Source of the DNA: Enterococcus lactis
Lineage (GTDB): Bacteria > Bacillota > Bacilli > Lactobacillales > Enterococcaceae
Direction: 5' to 3'
Assembly (NCBI RefSeq): GCF_015751045.1
Contig: NZ_BNJW01000003.1
Span: forward strand, 1-64,000
Length of the DNA: 64,000 bases
Both the position numbers and the translations under genes were made by a program. The notes beneath the pieces are model-generated. The model was not told the DNA's origin. It searched no databases and worked only from the letters and a program-made list of their open reading frames with translations. Of the stretch, positions 9,888-19,055 are shown piece by piece; position 1 is the stretch's first letter; every line of letters starts with the position of its first letter.

Positions 9888-9932
9888 AAGAACCAGATCA
9901 AACACGTGATAGTTGTGTTTCATCCAGTTCTC
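9888..9932 (-). terminator. terminator of the YccF gene
   Basis: Read on the minus strand, GAAC near 9932 pairs with GTTC near 9890 in a 16-base stem with one mismatch and two G-U pairs, followed by five T. It lies about 45 bases past the stop. Confidence 0.75.
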
Positions 9933-9977
9933 TCGTTCATAAAACATGTTTAGGACACTCTTTTAGAACATCCTGAC

Positions 9978-10337
9978 TTATATAATCTCTGCACCAAATG
10001 GCATCAACGCCAATCGAGCAAGTTTGAAAGATTGCTTTGCAAATGGTATCCCTATAATCGTGATACATAGAAGGATGCCGCTGACGACATGTCCAAGAGC
10101 AATTGGGAGACCTGAAACGATCAGCCAGATGATGTTGACAATCAATGACATGCCGGACTGGTGGTAAATTACTTCTTTGCCAAAAGGCGCAAAAGAAAGG
10201 GAGGCGATTTTAAAACACTGCATACCGATAGGGATACCAATGATCGTGATACACCAAAGTACCCCTGCTGCTAACCAGCTAAGACCCCCAATTAGTCCGC
10301 CAAATATGAACCAGATGACATTTCCTAAACAACTCAT
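9978..10337 (-). CDS. YccF-domain inner membrane protein
   Basis: A 119-residue membrane protein made of two tandem copies of one unit. Each holds a hydrophobic segment ending in CITIIGIP, then a conserved stretch with APFG or MPFG. This duplicated layout is typical of the YccF (DUF307) family. The function is unknown. A GGAG site lies before the ATG. It appears to be a single-gene unit, with the GNAT gene 35 bases upstream on the same strand. Confidence 0.85.
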   Translation of the reverse strand: MSCLGNVIWFIFGGLIGGLSWLAAGVLWCITIIGIPIGMQCFKIASLSFAPFGKEVIYHQSGMSLIVNIIWLIVSGLPIALGHVVSGILLCITIIGIPFAKQSFKLARLALMPFGAEII

Positions 10338-10372
10338 TGTATTTCTCCTTTTATTACTGTTTTTAATTAGAA

Positions 10373-10714
10373 CTAGAACTGGACAAAAAACGATTTGATT
10401 TTTCGTTTTTTAGCTTCCAGCATCAAGTATTCCGCAAATCTTTTTTGGATTTCTTCCGTTTTTTCTTTTGTTACTAATGTGTGTTGGATTAGTTTTCCTG
10501 CTGCTCGCTGATCCACCCGTTCTTCTGATTGCTGTTCATCTGCTTGCGCAAAACCGATGATCCGGTTTTCTTTTGTTACAGCAACGATCAATAGTTTATT
10601 CCTATCATGTAGTTCAGCTGCCGTTTTTACTTTTACGAATGATTCTGGATGATCAGTAATCAGCTGATTGATTTGAGGGAGATCTTCTTTTACTGCCCTT
10701 CGTATTTCCATCAT
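10373..10714 (-). CDS. short GNAT-family acetyltransferase-like protein
   Basis: A 113-residue protein whose start (MEIRRAVKEDLPQINQLI) is the usual first strand and helix of the GNAT fold, followed by a strand containing IIGFAQAD. Most GNAT enzymes are 140-180 residues long, and the acetyl-CoA loop (Q/RxxGxG/A) is not clearly present, so activity is doubtful. The start codon overlaps the stop of the SGNH gene upstream (10711-10714), implying translational coupling. It could be a degenerate enzyme or a compact relative. Confidence 0.6.
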   Translation of the reverse strand: MMEIRRAVKEDLPQINQLITDHPESFVKVKTAAELHDRNKLLIVAVTKENRIIGFAQADEQQSEERVDQRAAGKLIQHTLVTKEKTEEIQKRFAEYLMLEAKKRKIKSFFVQF

Positions 10715-11385
10715 TTCTCCCTTTTCTTTCGTTCATTTTTATTTCCACTAAAAAAATCAACTGCGGAAATCGCATCTATCCAACTTTGTGCAATAATCTC
10801 GTGTCCGCCAATCGTTGGATGCACGCCATCTTCTTTTGTATATTTCGAAAAACCATAAGCGATTCCTAAAGCATTGAATATCCCATCTAAAGGAATCAGC
10901 AATGTGCCATATTCTTTTGCGAGTTTACGAACGGTTTGGATCTTAGGGTCTAAGTCTTTGCGCCACCCATAACGATCATTTGTCACAGGAAGTACAAAAG
11001 GCTCCATTAAGACGATATTGCAGATTCCAGCTGCTTGAAGTTCATTTAGTAACTCTCGATAAACGGATTCAAATTGCTGCACAGATTTCTCAGTGCCGAA
11101 TATAGCTTGATCTCCAGTATTATGCCACGTATCATTGATTCCAATCAAAATCGATACATAATCAGGTTGCAGAGCTAAACAATCTTCTTGCCAGCGTGCT
11201 TGCAGATCTGCAATTTTGTCTCCTCCTATCCCACGGTTTATACATTCAAATTCCATCGTTGGATATTGTGAGATTAGTTTCCCGGCAATCAAAAGCGGAT
11301 ACCCTTTACCTAGATCCGTTGCTTCTGAACGGTCTCTTCCTGCGTCTGTAATGCTGTCACCAATAAATAACACGCGTGTTTTCAT
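10711..11385 (-). CDS. SGNH/GDSL-family hydrolase
   Basis: A cytoplasmic esterase-type enzyme of 224 residues. Block I GDSITDAGR carries the nucleophile Ser, block II contains the conserved Gly (RGIGGDKI), block III is GIND, and block V DGVHPTIGGHE carries the catalytic Asp and His. All four conserved blocks are present, so it should be active. The natural substrate is unknown; relatives deacetylate sugars or act as lysophospholipases. No signal peptide is seen. It is the first gene of a two-gene unit with the overlapping GNAT gene. Confidence 0.85.
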   Translation of the reverse strand: MKTRVLFIGDSITDAGRDRSEATDLGKGYPLLIAGKLISQYPTMEFECINRGIGGDKIADLQARWQEDCLALQPDYVSILIGINDTWHNTGDQAIFGTEKSVQQFESVYRELLNELQAAGICNIVLMEPFVLPVTNDRYGWRKDLDPKIQTVRKLAKEYGTLLIPLDGIFNALGIAYGFSKYTKEDGVHPTIGGHEIIAQSWIDAISAVDFFSGNKNERKKREK

Positions 11386-11476
11386 TTGTCAAAAACTCCT
11401 TTTTGAATAAAACGACGATTTTCTTCTTTATATTATCCCATAAGCTCTACCAAGACGAAAGAGAAAATAGATGTAT

Positions 11477-11534
11477 AAAAAAAGACACCCGCCTAGTTTC
11501 CTCAAACGATTGGATGAATACTCAGCAAGTGCCT
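11477..11534 (-). terminator. terminator after the Fe-S-family pseudogene
   Basis: On the minus strand GGCACTTGCT (around 11533-11524) pairs with GGCGGGTGTC (around 11493-11484) using several G-U pairs. Seven T follow. It lies 20 bases past the distal stop at 11554, which supports the longer reading frame as the original gene. Confidence 0.65.
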
Positions 11535-11553
11535 AGTTTTTTATGCTTTTTTC

Positions 11554-11940
11554 TTAACGTGCCGGATTTTTCTTGATTCCTTCGTTGTTTGATTCAGTGA
11601 AATCGATCAGACCTAAGTTTCCGTCAATCAGCCCACTGTCGCCCGTCAAACTCTAAATATGACGAGAAGCATCAAAACGTATATTCATATGCTCATCTAA
11701 GTCTGCCAACGAATATCCCTTTACTAATATCTCTCCTAGATTGCTTGGGATAGATTGGTCATAACTTTCTGTCGACATATCTGATCCGATGATTCCAAGG
11801 GTGAATTGAACTTGCATGTGGATCATTGCATGCTGAGAATACGGACCTACTCCATCTTCGAATGTTAATATTAGTTTGTTTTCAGGTGCTAGATGCTGCT
11901 TTATTTCAGCAGCAGAAGCATCATCAAATCGAATTTCCAT
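11554..11940 (-). pseudogene. HesB/YqkB-like Fe-S biosynthesis-family protein, interrupted by an in-frame TAG
   Basis: The frame from the ATG at 11940 gives 95 residues and then meets TAG at 11655-11653. The same frame continues without a shift for 32 more codons (SLTGDSGLIDGNLGLIDF...) to a TAA at 11556-11554. The downstream part reads as the usual C-terminus of this family, so the original protein was probably 128 residues with a Gln or similar at the TAG. The family has the HesB fold but, as here, lacks the metal-ligand cysteines in many lactic-acid bacteria. The 95-residue product may be made and unstable, or the TAG may be read through at low level. Confidence 0.75.
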
Positions 11941-12070
11941 TTGAATCGCCTTCTTTGTATATGTTTGATTGATTGCGATTTCATTATAGAACCTTGTGAA
12001 TCAAATAGCAATTTCTTTTGCTTTCTTCTCTTGTCTGTTGGAAACTTCCTTTATGCCATATTTTAAAAAA

Positions 12071-12094
12071 AGAACTGCGAGAGTTCGCAGTTCT
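12071..12094. terminator. bidirectional terminator downstream of asnS
   Basis: A 10-base perfect stem (12071-12080 with 12085-12094) and a 4-base loop. It is flanked by A-runs and T-runs on both sides. It closes the aspB-asnS transcript beyond two repeat units. Confidence 0.85.
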
Positions 12095-12104
12095 TTTTTA
12101 GAAT

Positions 12105-12342
12105 AAACGGTGTTCAATCGGCTGACCCTCGATATTAGCTCAAAAAACGGTAAAATATGAGAAGCTATTTTTCCGTTTTGTTTCTCTAATACTCAGGTCA
12201 AGGCACTGATTTCACAACCTCTTCCTTAAACGGTGTTCAAAAGCCAGTTTCTCGGTATTAAGCCAAATTTATGCAAAAATGTGGAAAGCCATTTTCACAA
12301 AATTTTTCTTAATACTCGAAACTAAACAGCTTTTTCTTCACT
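12105..12342 (-). repeat. two tandem structured 3'-UTR repeats after asnS
   Basis: Two units (about 12105-12225 and 12228-12342) lie between the asnS stop and its terminator. In transcript orientation each runs from a GTGAA-containing start (GGTTGTGAA, or AAGTGAA in the asnS-proximal unit) to GAACACCGTTTA, and can fold as a long imperfect hairpin (for example CTTAATAC near 12313 with GTATTAAG near 12268). Related units follow three other genes in this window (19.5, 26.3 and 28.2 kb). Confidence 0.8.
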
Positions 12343-12344
12343 TC

Positions 12345-13643
12345 TTATGGATAAATTCGGTTCAACAAACGTGGGAATGGAATAGCTTCACGCACATGGT
12401 CGATACCAGCAATCCAAGTGACTGTTCGTTCAAGACCTAGACCAAAACCAGAGTGCGGAACAGAACCGTATTTACGTAAATCAAGGTACCATGAATATTC
12501 TTTTTCATCCAAACCGTGATTACGGATTTGTTCTAACAAGAAATCATAGTCCGTTGCCCGTTCGCTTCCGCCAATGATTTCACCGTAGCCTTCTGGTGCG
12601 ATCATATCTGCACAGATCACCACGTCTTCTCTTGTTGGATGTGGTTTCATGTAGAATGGCTTGATGGCTTTTGGATAGTTTAGAATAAAGACAGGTTGTT
12701 TGAATGAATTTGCAATGAACGTTTCATGAGGTGAACCAAAATCTTCGCCCCATTCGATGTCATCAAATCCATTTTTCTTCAGTAATTCGATTGCATCATC
12801 GTAAGTAATACGAGGGAATGGCAATTTTGTATAAGTTTTTAAGACTTCTTTGTCTCGTCCTAGTACATCCAATGCATATTCGCAATGATCTAAAACATTT
12901 TGTACTAAGAAGGCTACATATTGCTCCTGTACTTCTAAACTTTCTTCTTGGTGAGTGAAGGCCATTTCTGGTTCGATCATCCAGAATTCAATCAAGTGAC
13001 GGCGTGTCTTTGATTTTTCAGCACGGAAAGTCGGACCGAATGAAAAGACTTTTCCGAAAGCCATAGCAGCAGCTTCCATATATAATTGGCCACTTTGAGA
13101 TAAATAGGCTTTTTGATCAAAGTAGTTTGTTTCGAATAGATCCGTTGTGCCTTCTGGTGCTGAACCAGTCAAGATTGGCGGATCGATTTTGACAAAATGA
13201 TGTTGATTAAAGAATTCATACGTTGCACGAATGATTTCATTTCTGATTTGCATGATCGCATGTTGTCTTGAAGAACGTAGCCATAAATGACGATGATCCA
13301 TCAAGAAATCTGTTCCGTGTTCTTTTGGTGTGATCGGATAATCGTGGCTCTCGCTTACTACTTCCACATTTGTAATCCCGATTTCATAACCGAATTTTGA
13401 ACGGCTGTCTTCACGGATTTCTCCAGTTACTAGCACAGATGTTTCTTGGTGCAGATTTTTAGCTGTTTGGAAAACTTCTTCTGGCACTTCGCTTTTTACC
13501 ACTACCCCTTGGAAGAAGGCTGTTCCGTCCCTTAATTGTAAAAAGGCAATTTTTCCGCTTGATCGTTTATTTGCGACCCAAGCGCCGATTGTTACTGTTT
13601 CTCCCACATGGTTTTTCGAATCGATGATTTGAATTTGTTCCAC
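12345..13643 (-). CDS. asnS: asparaginyl-tRNA synthetase
   Basis: Class II aminoacyl-tRNA synthetase charging tRNA-Asn, 432 residues. The N-terminal OB-fold anticodon-binding domain spans about residues 1-110. The catalytic core follows, with motif 2 ([21 protein letters not shown]) and C-terminal motif 3 ([10 protein letters not shown]). The residue pattern (MEQIQI start, [10 protein letters not shown]) fits AsnRS rather than AspRS. It lies 39 bases after aspB in the Bacillus-like order dinG-tseB-aspB-asnS and is the last gene before the repeats and terminator. Confidence 0.97.
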   Translation of the reverse strand: MEQIQIIDSKNHVGETVTIGAWVANKRSSGKIAFLQLRDGTAFFQGVVVKSEVPEEVFQTAKNLHQETSVLVTGEIREDSRSKFGYEIGITNVEVVSESHDYPITPKEHGTDFLMDHRHLWLRSSRQHAIMQIRNEIIRATYEFFNQHHFVKIDPPILTGSAPEGTTDLFETNYFDQKAYLSQSGQLYMEAAAMAFGKVFSFGPTFRAEKSKTRRHLIEFWMIEPEMAFTHQEESLEVQEQYVAFLVQNVLDHCEYALDVLGRDKEVLKTYTKLPFPRITYDDAIELLKKNGFDDIEWGEDFGSPHETFIANSFKQPVFILNYPKAIKPFYMKPHPTREDVVICADMIAPEGYGEIIGGSERATDYDFLLEQIRNHGLDEKEYSWYLDLRKYGSVPHSGFGLGLERTVTWIAGIDHVREAIPFPRLLNRIYP

Positions 13644-13682
13644 GTATGACTCTCCTTTTATATTCCTTGAATTTCTTCAGGA

Positions 13683-14882
13683 TTAATTTTGACTTTTACT
13701 CTCAATAAATTGCTTGATTCTGCGTACCGCTTCTTCTAACGTAGCACGATCAGTCGCATAACTCATGCGGACATTTTCTGGTGCCCCAAAGCCTTCGCCA
13801 GTCACAAGTGCTACCCCTGTTTCTTCTAAAAGATCTTCTACCCATTTTGTGACATTCTCATACTTACACATGCGTAGCGTTTCTTTTACATTAGGAAAAA
13901 GATAAAAAGCTCCTTGCGGCTTTTCAAGAGAAACACCTGGCAGTTCTGCCACAAGCGGATATAACGTATTCAGGCGTTCTTCAAAGGCGTTCCGCATTTC
14001 TTCCACTGTATCTTGCTCGCCTTTCAATGCTTCAACAGCTGCATATTGACTGACTGCGGTCGGATTGCTAGTTGATTGGGAAGCAACAGCGATCATTCCA
14101 TTGATAATTTCAGGATTCCCAACCGCATAACCGATGCGCCAGCCTGTCATCGCATAGGTCTTAGACACGCCATTGATGATGATGGTCTGATTTTTGATTG
14201 CTTCTGAAATCGTTGCAATTGGAGTAAACTCATTGCCATTATAAACTAAACGACCATAAATATCATCAGCAACTATCAAAATATCATTTTTTACTGCCCA
14301 TTCACCAATTGCCTGCAGTTCATTCTTGCTATAAATCATTCCAGTCGGATTCGATGGCGAATTGATGATCACGGCTTTTGTTTTTCCTGAACGTGCTTGT
14401 TCTAACTGTTCAACAGTAACTTTCCAGTTATTAGATTCTTTCCCTTTCACAAAGACAGGCAGGCCTTCTGCCAGTTTCACTTGCTCGCCGTAACTGACCC
14501 AATAAGGCACAGGAATGATGACTTCATCTTGCGGGTCCAAGATTGTTTGAAAAAGTGTATACAAAGCAAATTTCGCGCCATCTGTTACGACCGTTTGTGA
14601 AGATTCATAGACAAGTCCATCATTTTTCTTCAGATAATCAACGATCGCCCGCCGAAGTTCTGGGATTCCTGCTGTTGGTGTATAATAGCTAGCTTTTCCG
14701 TTGCGGATTGCTTCGATTGCTGCTTCTTGGATGTTTTCTGGTGTCGCAAAATCCGGTTCTCCCACAGTCAAACTCAGCACATCTCTTCCTTTTGCTTTTA
14801 ACGCCTTGGCTTTTGCCGCAGCTGCCAAAGTAACAGATGGTTCTAATCGTTTCGTTCTTTTTGATAACTCCATCCCATTCAT
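13683..14882 (-). CDS. aspB: pyridoxal-phosphate aspartate aminotransferase
   Basis: Class I aminotransferase of 399 residues interconverting aspartate and oxaloacetate with glutamate/2-oxoglutarate. The PLP lysine lies in GVSKTYAMTGWRIGYA, and the cofactor and substrate residues NSPSNPTG, DDIYGRL and the late Arg (RMSYA) are all present. Neighbours match the Bacillus ypmB-aspB-asnS order, linking aspartate/asparagine supply with Asn-tRNA charging. An alternative ATG four codons in (MELSKR) is also plausible. Confidence 0.93.
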   Translation of the reverse strand: MNGMELSKRTKRLEPSVTLAAAAKAKALKAKGRDVLSLTVGEPDFATPENIQEAAIEAIRNGKASYYTPTAGIPELRRAIVDYLKKNDGLVYESSQTVVTDGAKFALYTLFQTILDPQDEVIIPVPYWVSYGEQVKLAEGLPVFVKGKESNNWKVTVEQLEQARSGKTKAVIINSPSNPTGMIYSKNELQAIGEWAVKNDILIVADDIYGRLVYNGNEFTPIATISEAIKNQTIIINGVSKTYAMTGWRIGYAVGNPEIINGMIAVASQSTSNPTAVSQYAAVEALKGEQDTVEEMRNAFEERLNTLYPLVAELPGVSLEKPQGAFYLFPNVKETLRMCKYENVTKWVEDLLEETGVALVTGEGFGAPENVRMSYATDRATLEEAVRRIKQFIESKSQN

Positions 14883-14893
14883 TCCTTTATCTA

Positions 14894-15421
14894 TTAAATT
14901 CCTTTGATTGTCTTGACTTCATCTCCTGATTCAAAACCAATCAGGTAATAATTCAATTTTCCATTTGTTTCTTTTCCTACTACTTCCCATACAGGCTGAT
15001 CATCGTACATTCCTAATGCTGCTTTTTCGATTTGGATTTCAGGATGAGCTGTAGCAATTGTTTGTTTCGCTTCGTTTTCAGTCAACCCCTTCGTTTGATC
15101 CAATACTTTTACTTTTTCACCAGATTTAGGAATGATAACGGCGATTTCTTTTCCTTTATCATTCGTACCCGTCAATGAAAAGTACGTTTTCTTTCGAGTA
15201 AACCAGTAAAAATGATCAGCTTCCTCGAGATTTGCATATTTCTTTGCGATTTCTACTGCTTCTTTTTTCGCCTGGACCGCCGGACGACTAGAACGCAAGT
15301 AAAAAATCGAGCTGATCACGATGACCGCTAATAAAAACACGATCAAGCCAAGCAACACGCGATTAATCGTTTTTTCCTTTGTCTGTTTTTTCTTCAAGGG
15401 TCGTCGCTCCTTTATCTTCAT
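14894..15421 (-). CDS. TseB/YpmB-like membrane-anchored protein (DUF5590)
   Basis: A 175-residue protein with a basic cytoplasmic N-terminus, one membrane segment at about residues 20-46, and an extracellular domain made of two PepSY-like halves. In B. subtilis the homologue at the same place (between dinG and aspB) is YpmB, now called TseB, which modulates the elongasome penicillin-binding protein. That role is inferred here from family and synteny. It ends 11 bases before the aspB start, so it is co-transcribed with it. Confidence 0.8.
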   Translation of the reverse strand: MKIKERRPLKKKQTKEKTINRVLLGLIVFLLAVIVISSIFYLRSSRPAVQAKKEAVEIAKKYANLEEADHFYWFTRKKTYFSLTGTNDKGKEIAVIIPKSGEKVKVLDQTKGLTENEAKQTIATAHPEIQIEKAALGMYDDQPVWEVVGKETNGKLNYYLIGFESGDEVKTIKGI

Positions 15422-15467
15422 TCCTTTTCATTATAGCAGATTTTAATGATGAAAAAAGACGGCACCT

Positions 15468-18257
15468 TTAACTTCCTTCTTTATTTTTCTTTAAGAATTC
15501 ATGGAGATCCTGATAGATTTCATCCATAGCTAGCTCTTTTATCGGTACTTTTTTCGGTAATGCATGGATGATTCGTGCACCATATTTTGCAGTGACTAAT
15601 CTCCGATCCAAAATAAGTAATACGCCACGATCTGTCTCCGTCCTTATCAAACGACCTAATGCTTGGCGTAACTTCAAAGCTGCTTTAGGTACGGATTCCT
15701 GATAAAAAGGATTGATCCCCTCTGATTCCAGATAAGCATTCCTAGCTTTGACCATGGGACGTAACGGGTTGTCGAAGGGTAAACGTGTGACTACAACAAT
15801 CTGTAAAGCATCTCCAGGTAAATCTACACCTTCCCAAAAGCTGTCAGCACCAAATAAGACGCTTTTTTCTGACAAAATGAAGCGTTTCAAAAGTTTTTCC
15901 CGACTTCCGCCAAATCCTTGAGCAAGAATTTCACGTCCTTTTTCTAGCATAGACAAATGCATTTTCTGATATACCTTTTGCAAAACATCATGAGAAGTGA
16001 ATAAAACAAGGATCGGCCGATCTTCTTGTTCAATCAATCCTGTGAGTGCTGCTTCTAAATAATCGATATATGCTTGATTGCTGACTTGATGGACTGCAGG
16101 TGCTTCTTTCGGCACATAGATTCTTGCCTGTTTCTCGTAATCATAAGGAGAAGCAATCACTTTAAGAGGTGCTGCTTCAATGCCCAGTCGTTTAGAGAGA
16201 TACTGTCGATTAGGTCCGATCTTCAGCGTTCCTCCAATATAAAGAATATGGTCATATCGTGGATACCACACAGTGGACGGCAACATAGCTGCTTGAAAAT
16301 CATGGAGATGAAAAATCATCTGCTGTGCTGTATTCCCAGGAACGAACCAATGGATCAAATGATCTCGCCAATCTTCTAGCCATTGGTCCATCAGCAAGTA
16401 TTGCTTGTCTAATTGATCAAATAAGCTATATAAACTTGCTAAATCGATCCGCATCTGGTTAGTCCAACTTTCTTGGATAATCTCAAAAGTCAAGCGCATT
16501 TGTGATTGTAGTTGTTGGATCTCTTGATAAAAAAGTTGCAGGTGATCCATTGCTGTCCCAGATTCCAGTGGCAGCTGATCCAACATTTCTTTTGTCATCA
16601 TGACTTCTTCTGGATATTGTCCGTTAGGTTGCTTGCTGCTTACTAAGTTCATTAATCCCTCTGCCACGCAAATCTGCGCTTCGCATAGCGCAAAGAGTTC
16701 TTCTCGATAAATCGACAACCAGCGTAAGGCTTCATGTTCCTTCGGCAAATAACTTTGTATGCGGTCAAATAACTGATTCGGCTCTTCCAACTGCTGGATT
16801 TGTTTATGGAAGTAGTTAATACTTAGTCGTTTGTCATTTACTTTTTCAGCAATTTCCGGCAAATGATGCACTTCATCAATCAACAAATAAGGACTAGCTG
16901 GAAGCAATGGTTCTTTTCGCTGTGTTTCTTGTACTAAAAATGCATGGTTGACAATCAAAAAATTGCTTTGTTTGATTTTCTTTTGCAAGAAACGCACAAA
17001 GTCTTGTTTGTAAAACGACTGATTCCTTGCTAAAAACCCGGTGCCTCTGTGCGCGACATCTGCAAAGAATGCATGGTTCAGATTAGTTAAATGTAATTCA
17101 TCCAAATCACCGGTCTTCGTTTGTGTTAGCCATACTAAGACAGCCATTTGGTACAAAGCATATTGTTTTTGTCCCGGCGGTTCCACAAGTGTACCTTTAA
17201 AACGCTGTAAATCAATATAGTGGCGATAGCTTTTGATAATCACAGGTTGTATCGGCTGTTCTAGTAATTGATTCAGTAATGGAATGTCTTTTTCCATGAT
17301 CTGCTGCTGCAAAACAAGCGAAACGGTGCTGATGACAGCTGGTTTTTCAGGTGTAGCCAAATAACTCAAAGGCAACAGATAACCAATCGTTTTGCCCATT
17401 CCTGTAGCTGCTTCGATCATCAAATCTTTTGATTCATCTTTTGTGAAATGGTCGTAGACAGCATTCATCAGCCTGTTCTGTTCTTTTCGATACATCAGTG
17501 TTTTACCAAACATTTTTTCTTTTGCTTGTTTTTTTCTTGGATATGTCCGCTCGCCATAATGGACGGATGTGAATAGTTCCACTTCTTTTTTCTGCAAAGC
17601 TAGCCCATCGATGATTTCTAATGAGAGATCAAGGGGCTCCGGGTTTTCTTTCATTTCTTCAAGCACGTGGTAAATGAAACGACTCGTATCCATTCCTGTA
17701 TGGCTACTTAATCGTGCAATCTGCTCTAATGTGATGATCGGCAATTTCCTCATTCGTTCTTCGATCAGTAAAAGAAGCTGACCTGTCACTTCGGCATCAC
17801 TATCCGCCTGATGAGGATTCTCATGAATAAAGCCAAGGCTTTCTGACAAATCAGCTAAGCGAAAACTTGGTTCCGTCGGCAAGAAAATTTGTGCAAGTTC
17901 TACGGTATCGATGCCCGGTATCTTCAAACTAGGAAGTCCGCATCGCATGAGTTCATGGTTCAAAAAATTATAATCAAAATAAATATTATGCGCGACAAAT
18001 ATGGTGTCTGCCAAAAGATTGTAAATCGTTTGGGCGACATCTTCAAAATAAGGCGCTTTTTGGACGCGTTGATTCGTGATCCCTGTTAAATGCTGGATTT
18101 GTTTTGAAATCTTCCGCCCTGGATGAATATCGATCGAAAAACGTGAAGTGATCCGACCAGCTTCAATCATGACGCAGCCAAATTGGATGATCCGATCTTC
18201 TTTTGGATTCGTCCCAGTCGTCTCGATATCAACGACTGCATAAGTTCTTGGTTTCAA
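15468..18257 (-). CDS. dinG: DinG-family ATP-dependent helicase with N-terminal exonuclease domain
   Basis: A 929-residue fusion. Residues 1-170 form a DnaQ-type 3'-5' exonuclease with DIETTG, HNIYFDYNFL and HQADSDAE motifs. The rest is a superfamily 2 XPD/DinG-like helicase with Walker A (ATGMGKTIGYLLP), DEVHH box and the late motif QALGRLIRTETDRG. As in Bacillus and Staphylococcus DinG, the Fe-S cluster cysteines of the E. coli enzyme are not evident, and in those proteins nuclease rather than helicase activity has been reported. It heads the dinG-tseB-aspB-asnS series, 46 bases before tseB. Confidence 0.92.
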   Translation of the reverse strand: MKPRTYAVVDIETTGTNPKEDRIIQFGCVMIEAGRITSRFSIDIHPGRKISKQIQHLTGITNQRVQKAPYFEDVAQTIYNLLADTIFVAHNIYFDYNFLNHELMRCGLPSLKIPGIDTVELAQIFLPTEPSFRLADLSESLGFIHENPHQADSDAEVTGQLLLLIEERMRKLPIITLEQIARLSSHTGMDTSRFIYHVLEEMKENPEPLDLSLEIIDGLALQKKEVELFTSVHYGERTYPRKKQAKEKMFGKTLMYRKEQNRLMNAVYDHFTKDESKDLMIEAATGMGKTIGYLLPLSYLATPEKPAVISTVSLVLQQQIMEKDIPLLNQLLEQPIQPVIIKSYRHYIDLQRFKGTLVEPPGQKQYALYQMAVLVWLTQTKTGDLDELHLTNLNHAFFADVAHRGTGFLARNQSFYKQDFVRFLQKKIKQSNFLIVNHAFLVQETQRKEPLLPASPYLLIDEVHHLPEIAEKVNDKRLSINYFHKQIQQLEEPNQLFDRIQSYLPKEHEALRWLSIYREELFALCEAQICVAEGLMNLVSSKQPNGQYPEEVMMTKEMLDQLPLESGTAMDHLQLFYQEIQQLQSQMRLTFEIIQESWTNQMRIDLASLYSLFDQLDKQYLLMDQWLEDWRDHLIHWFVPGNTAQQMIFHLHDFQAAMLPSTVWYPRYDHILYIGGTLKIGPNRQYLSKRLGIEAAPLKVIASPYDYEKQARIYVPKEAPAVHQVSNQAYIDYLEAALTGLIEQEDRPILVLFTSHDVLQKVYQKMHLSMLEKGREILAQGFGGSREKLLKRFILSEKSVLFGADSFWEGVDLPGDALQIVVVTRLPFDNPLRPMVKARNAYLESEGINPFYQESVPKAALKLRQALGRLIRTETDRGVLLILDRRLVTAKYGARIIHALPKKVPIKELAMDEIYQDLHEFLKKNKEGS

Positions 18258-18354
18258 AATATCTTCCTCTTCTCCTGCCTCTAATGTTCTTTTGAAATTA
18301 TACTACAAAGTGCAGAAAAATACTCTCATCGCTTTTTAAGGAAAAAAAGACAAA

Positions 18355-18386
18355 AAAGCCCAGACACGTAAATGTCTGGACTTTTA
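18355..18386 (-). terminator. terminator of the cold-shock gene
   Basis: GTCCAGACA pairs with TGTCTGGGC around a short loop. A T-run follows on the minus strand, 18 bases beyond the stop. Confidence 0.85.
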
Positions 18387-18403
18387 TTTTTAGTATAGGT
18401 AAA

Positions 18404-18604
18404 TTAAGCTTTAGTAACGTTTGTTGCTTGAGGTCCGCGTTGACCTTCTTCAACGTCGAAAGTTACTGTTTGGCCTTCTTCTAAAGTTTTGAATCCGTCG
18501 CCTTGGATAGCTGAGAAATGAACGAATACATCGTTTCCGTTTTCTGCAGTGATGAATCCAAATCCTTTTTCTGAGTTAAACCATTTTACTGTACCTGTTT
18601 CCAT
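18404..18604 (-). CDS. cold-shock protein, CspA family
   Basis: A 66-residue single cold-shock domain that binds single-stranded RNA/DNA. It carries both RNP motifs, KGFGFI and VFVHFSAI, and the start [12 protein letters not shown]. It acts as an RNA chaperone in the cytoplasm. The AGGAGG ribosome site lies 9 bases before the ATG. A leader of roughly 110 bases separates it from an extended -10 promoter, a layout common in cold-shock genes, where the leader itself senses temperature. Confidence 0.96.
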   Translation of the reverse strand: METGTVKWFNSEKGFGFITAENGNDVFVHFSAIQGDGFKTLEEGQTVTFDVEEGQRGPQATNVTKA

Positions 18605-18721
18605 AATAAAAATCCTCCTTGTGTTTCAACACATATTTTGCAATTACTTGAATGGTGTATATCTGGAAGATGTTTATTTGAAACAAGCTACCACAGATTA
18701 CCGAACAAAAACTACTTCTAC

Positions 18722-18730
18722 AGTATATCA
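18722..18730 (-). promoter_or_regulatory. extended -10 promoter of the cold-shock gene
   Basis: TGATATACT on the minus strand is an extended -10 element (TATACT at 18727-18722). It gives a leader of about 110 bases before the csp ATG. No clear -35 is seen. Confidence 0.5.
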
Positions 18731-18888
18731 TACCGTTTACAAAAACGCTAGAGTTTTTCGATATTTTTTTATAAAAAAATGTTTTCTCAGCGATTACATC
18801 AAGTGAAAAACCGAACTTTCTTAATGACAAACGTTCTATTGTTCAGATACCCCTCTTTCGATCCATTGCACCCCTTTAAACTAAAAAA

Positions 18889-19053
18889 TTATTCTATCTG
18901 ACTATTTATTGTTTCTGTTTCAACGGTTGAGGATGGGGAAGACTCTTTAGTAGTTCTGATGTTCTCATGGTATTTCTGATAGCCTATGACAGTGATCAGA
19001 AGAACAAGACAAACCAATACGATCAACGAGATTAATTTTTCTTTTTTGTTCAT
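18889..19053 (-). CDS. 54-residue single-span membrane protein
   Basis: A short reading frame beginning MNKKEKLISLIVLVCLVLLI. Residues about 7-24 form one membrane segment, followed by a 30-residue hydrophilic tail rich in Ser, Thr and Glu, predicted outside. GAGG lies 10 bases before the ATG, and the start is 2 bases after the stop of the exported protein gene upstream. This tight spacing suggests one operon and coupled translation. I do not recognise the family. It could anchor, process or protect against its neighbour. Confidence 0.7.
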   Translation of the reverse strand: MNKKEKLISLIVLVCLVLLITVIGYQKYHENIRTTKESSPSSTVETETINSQIE

Positions 19054-19055
19054 AC

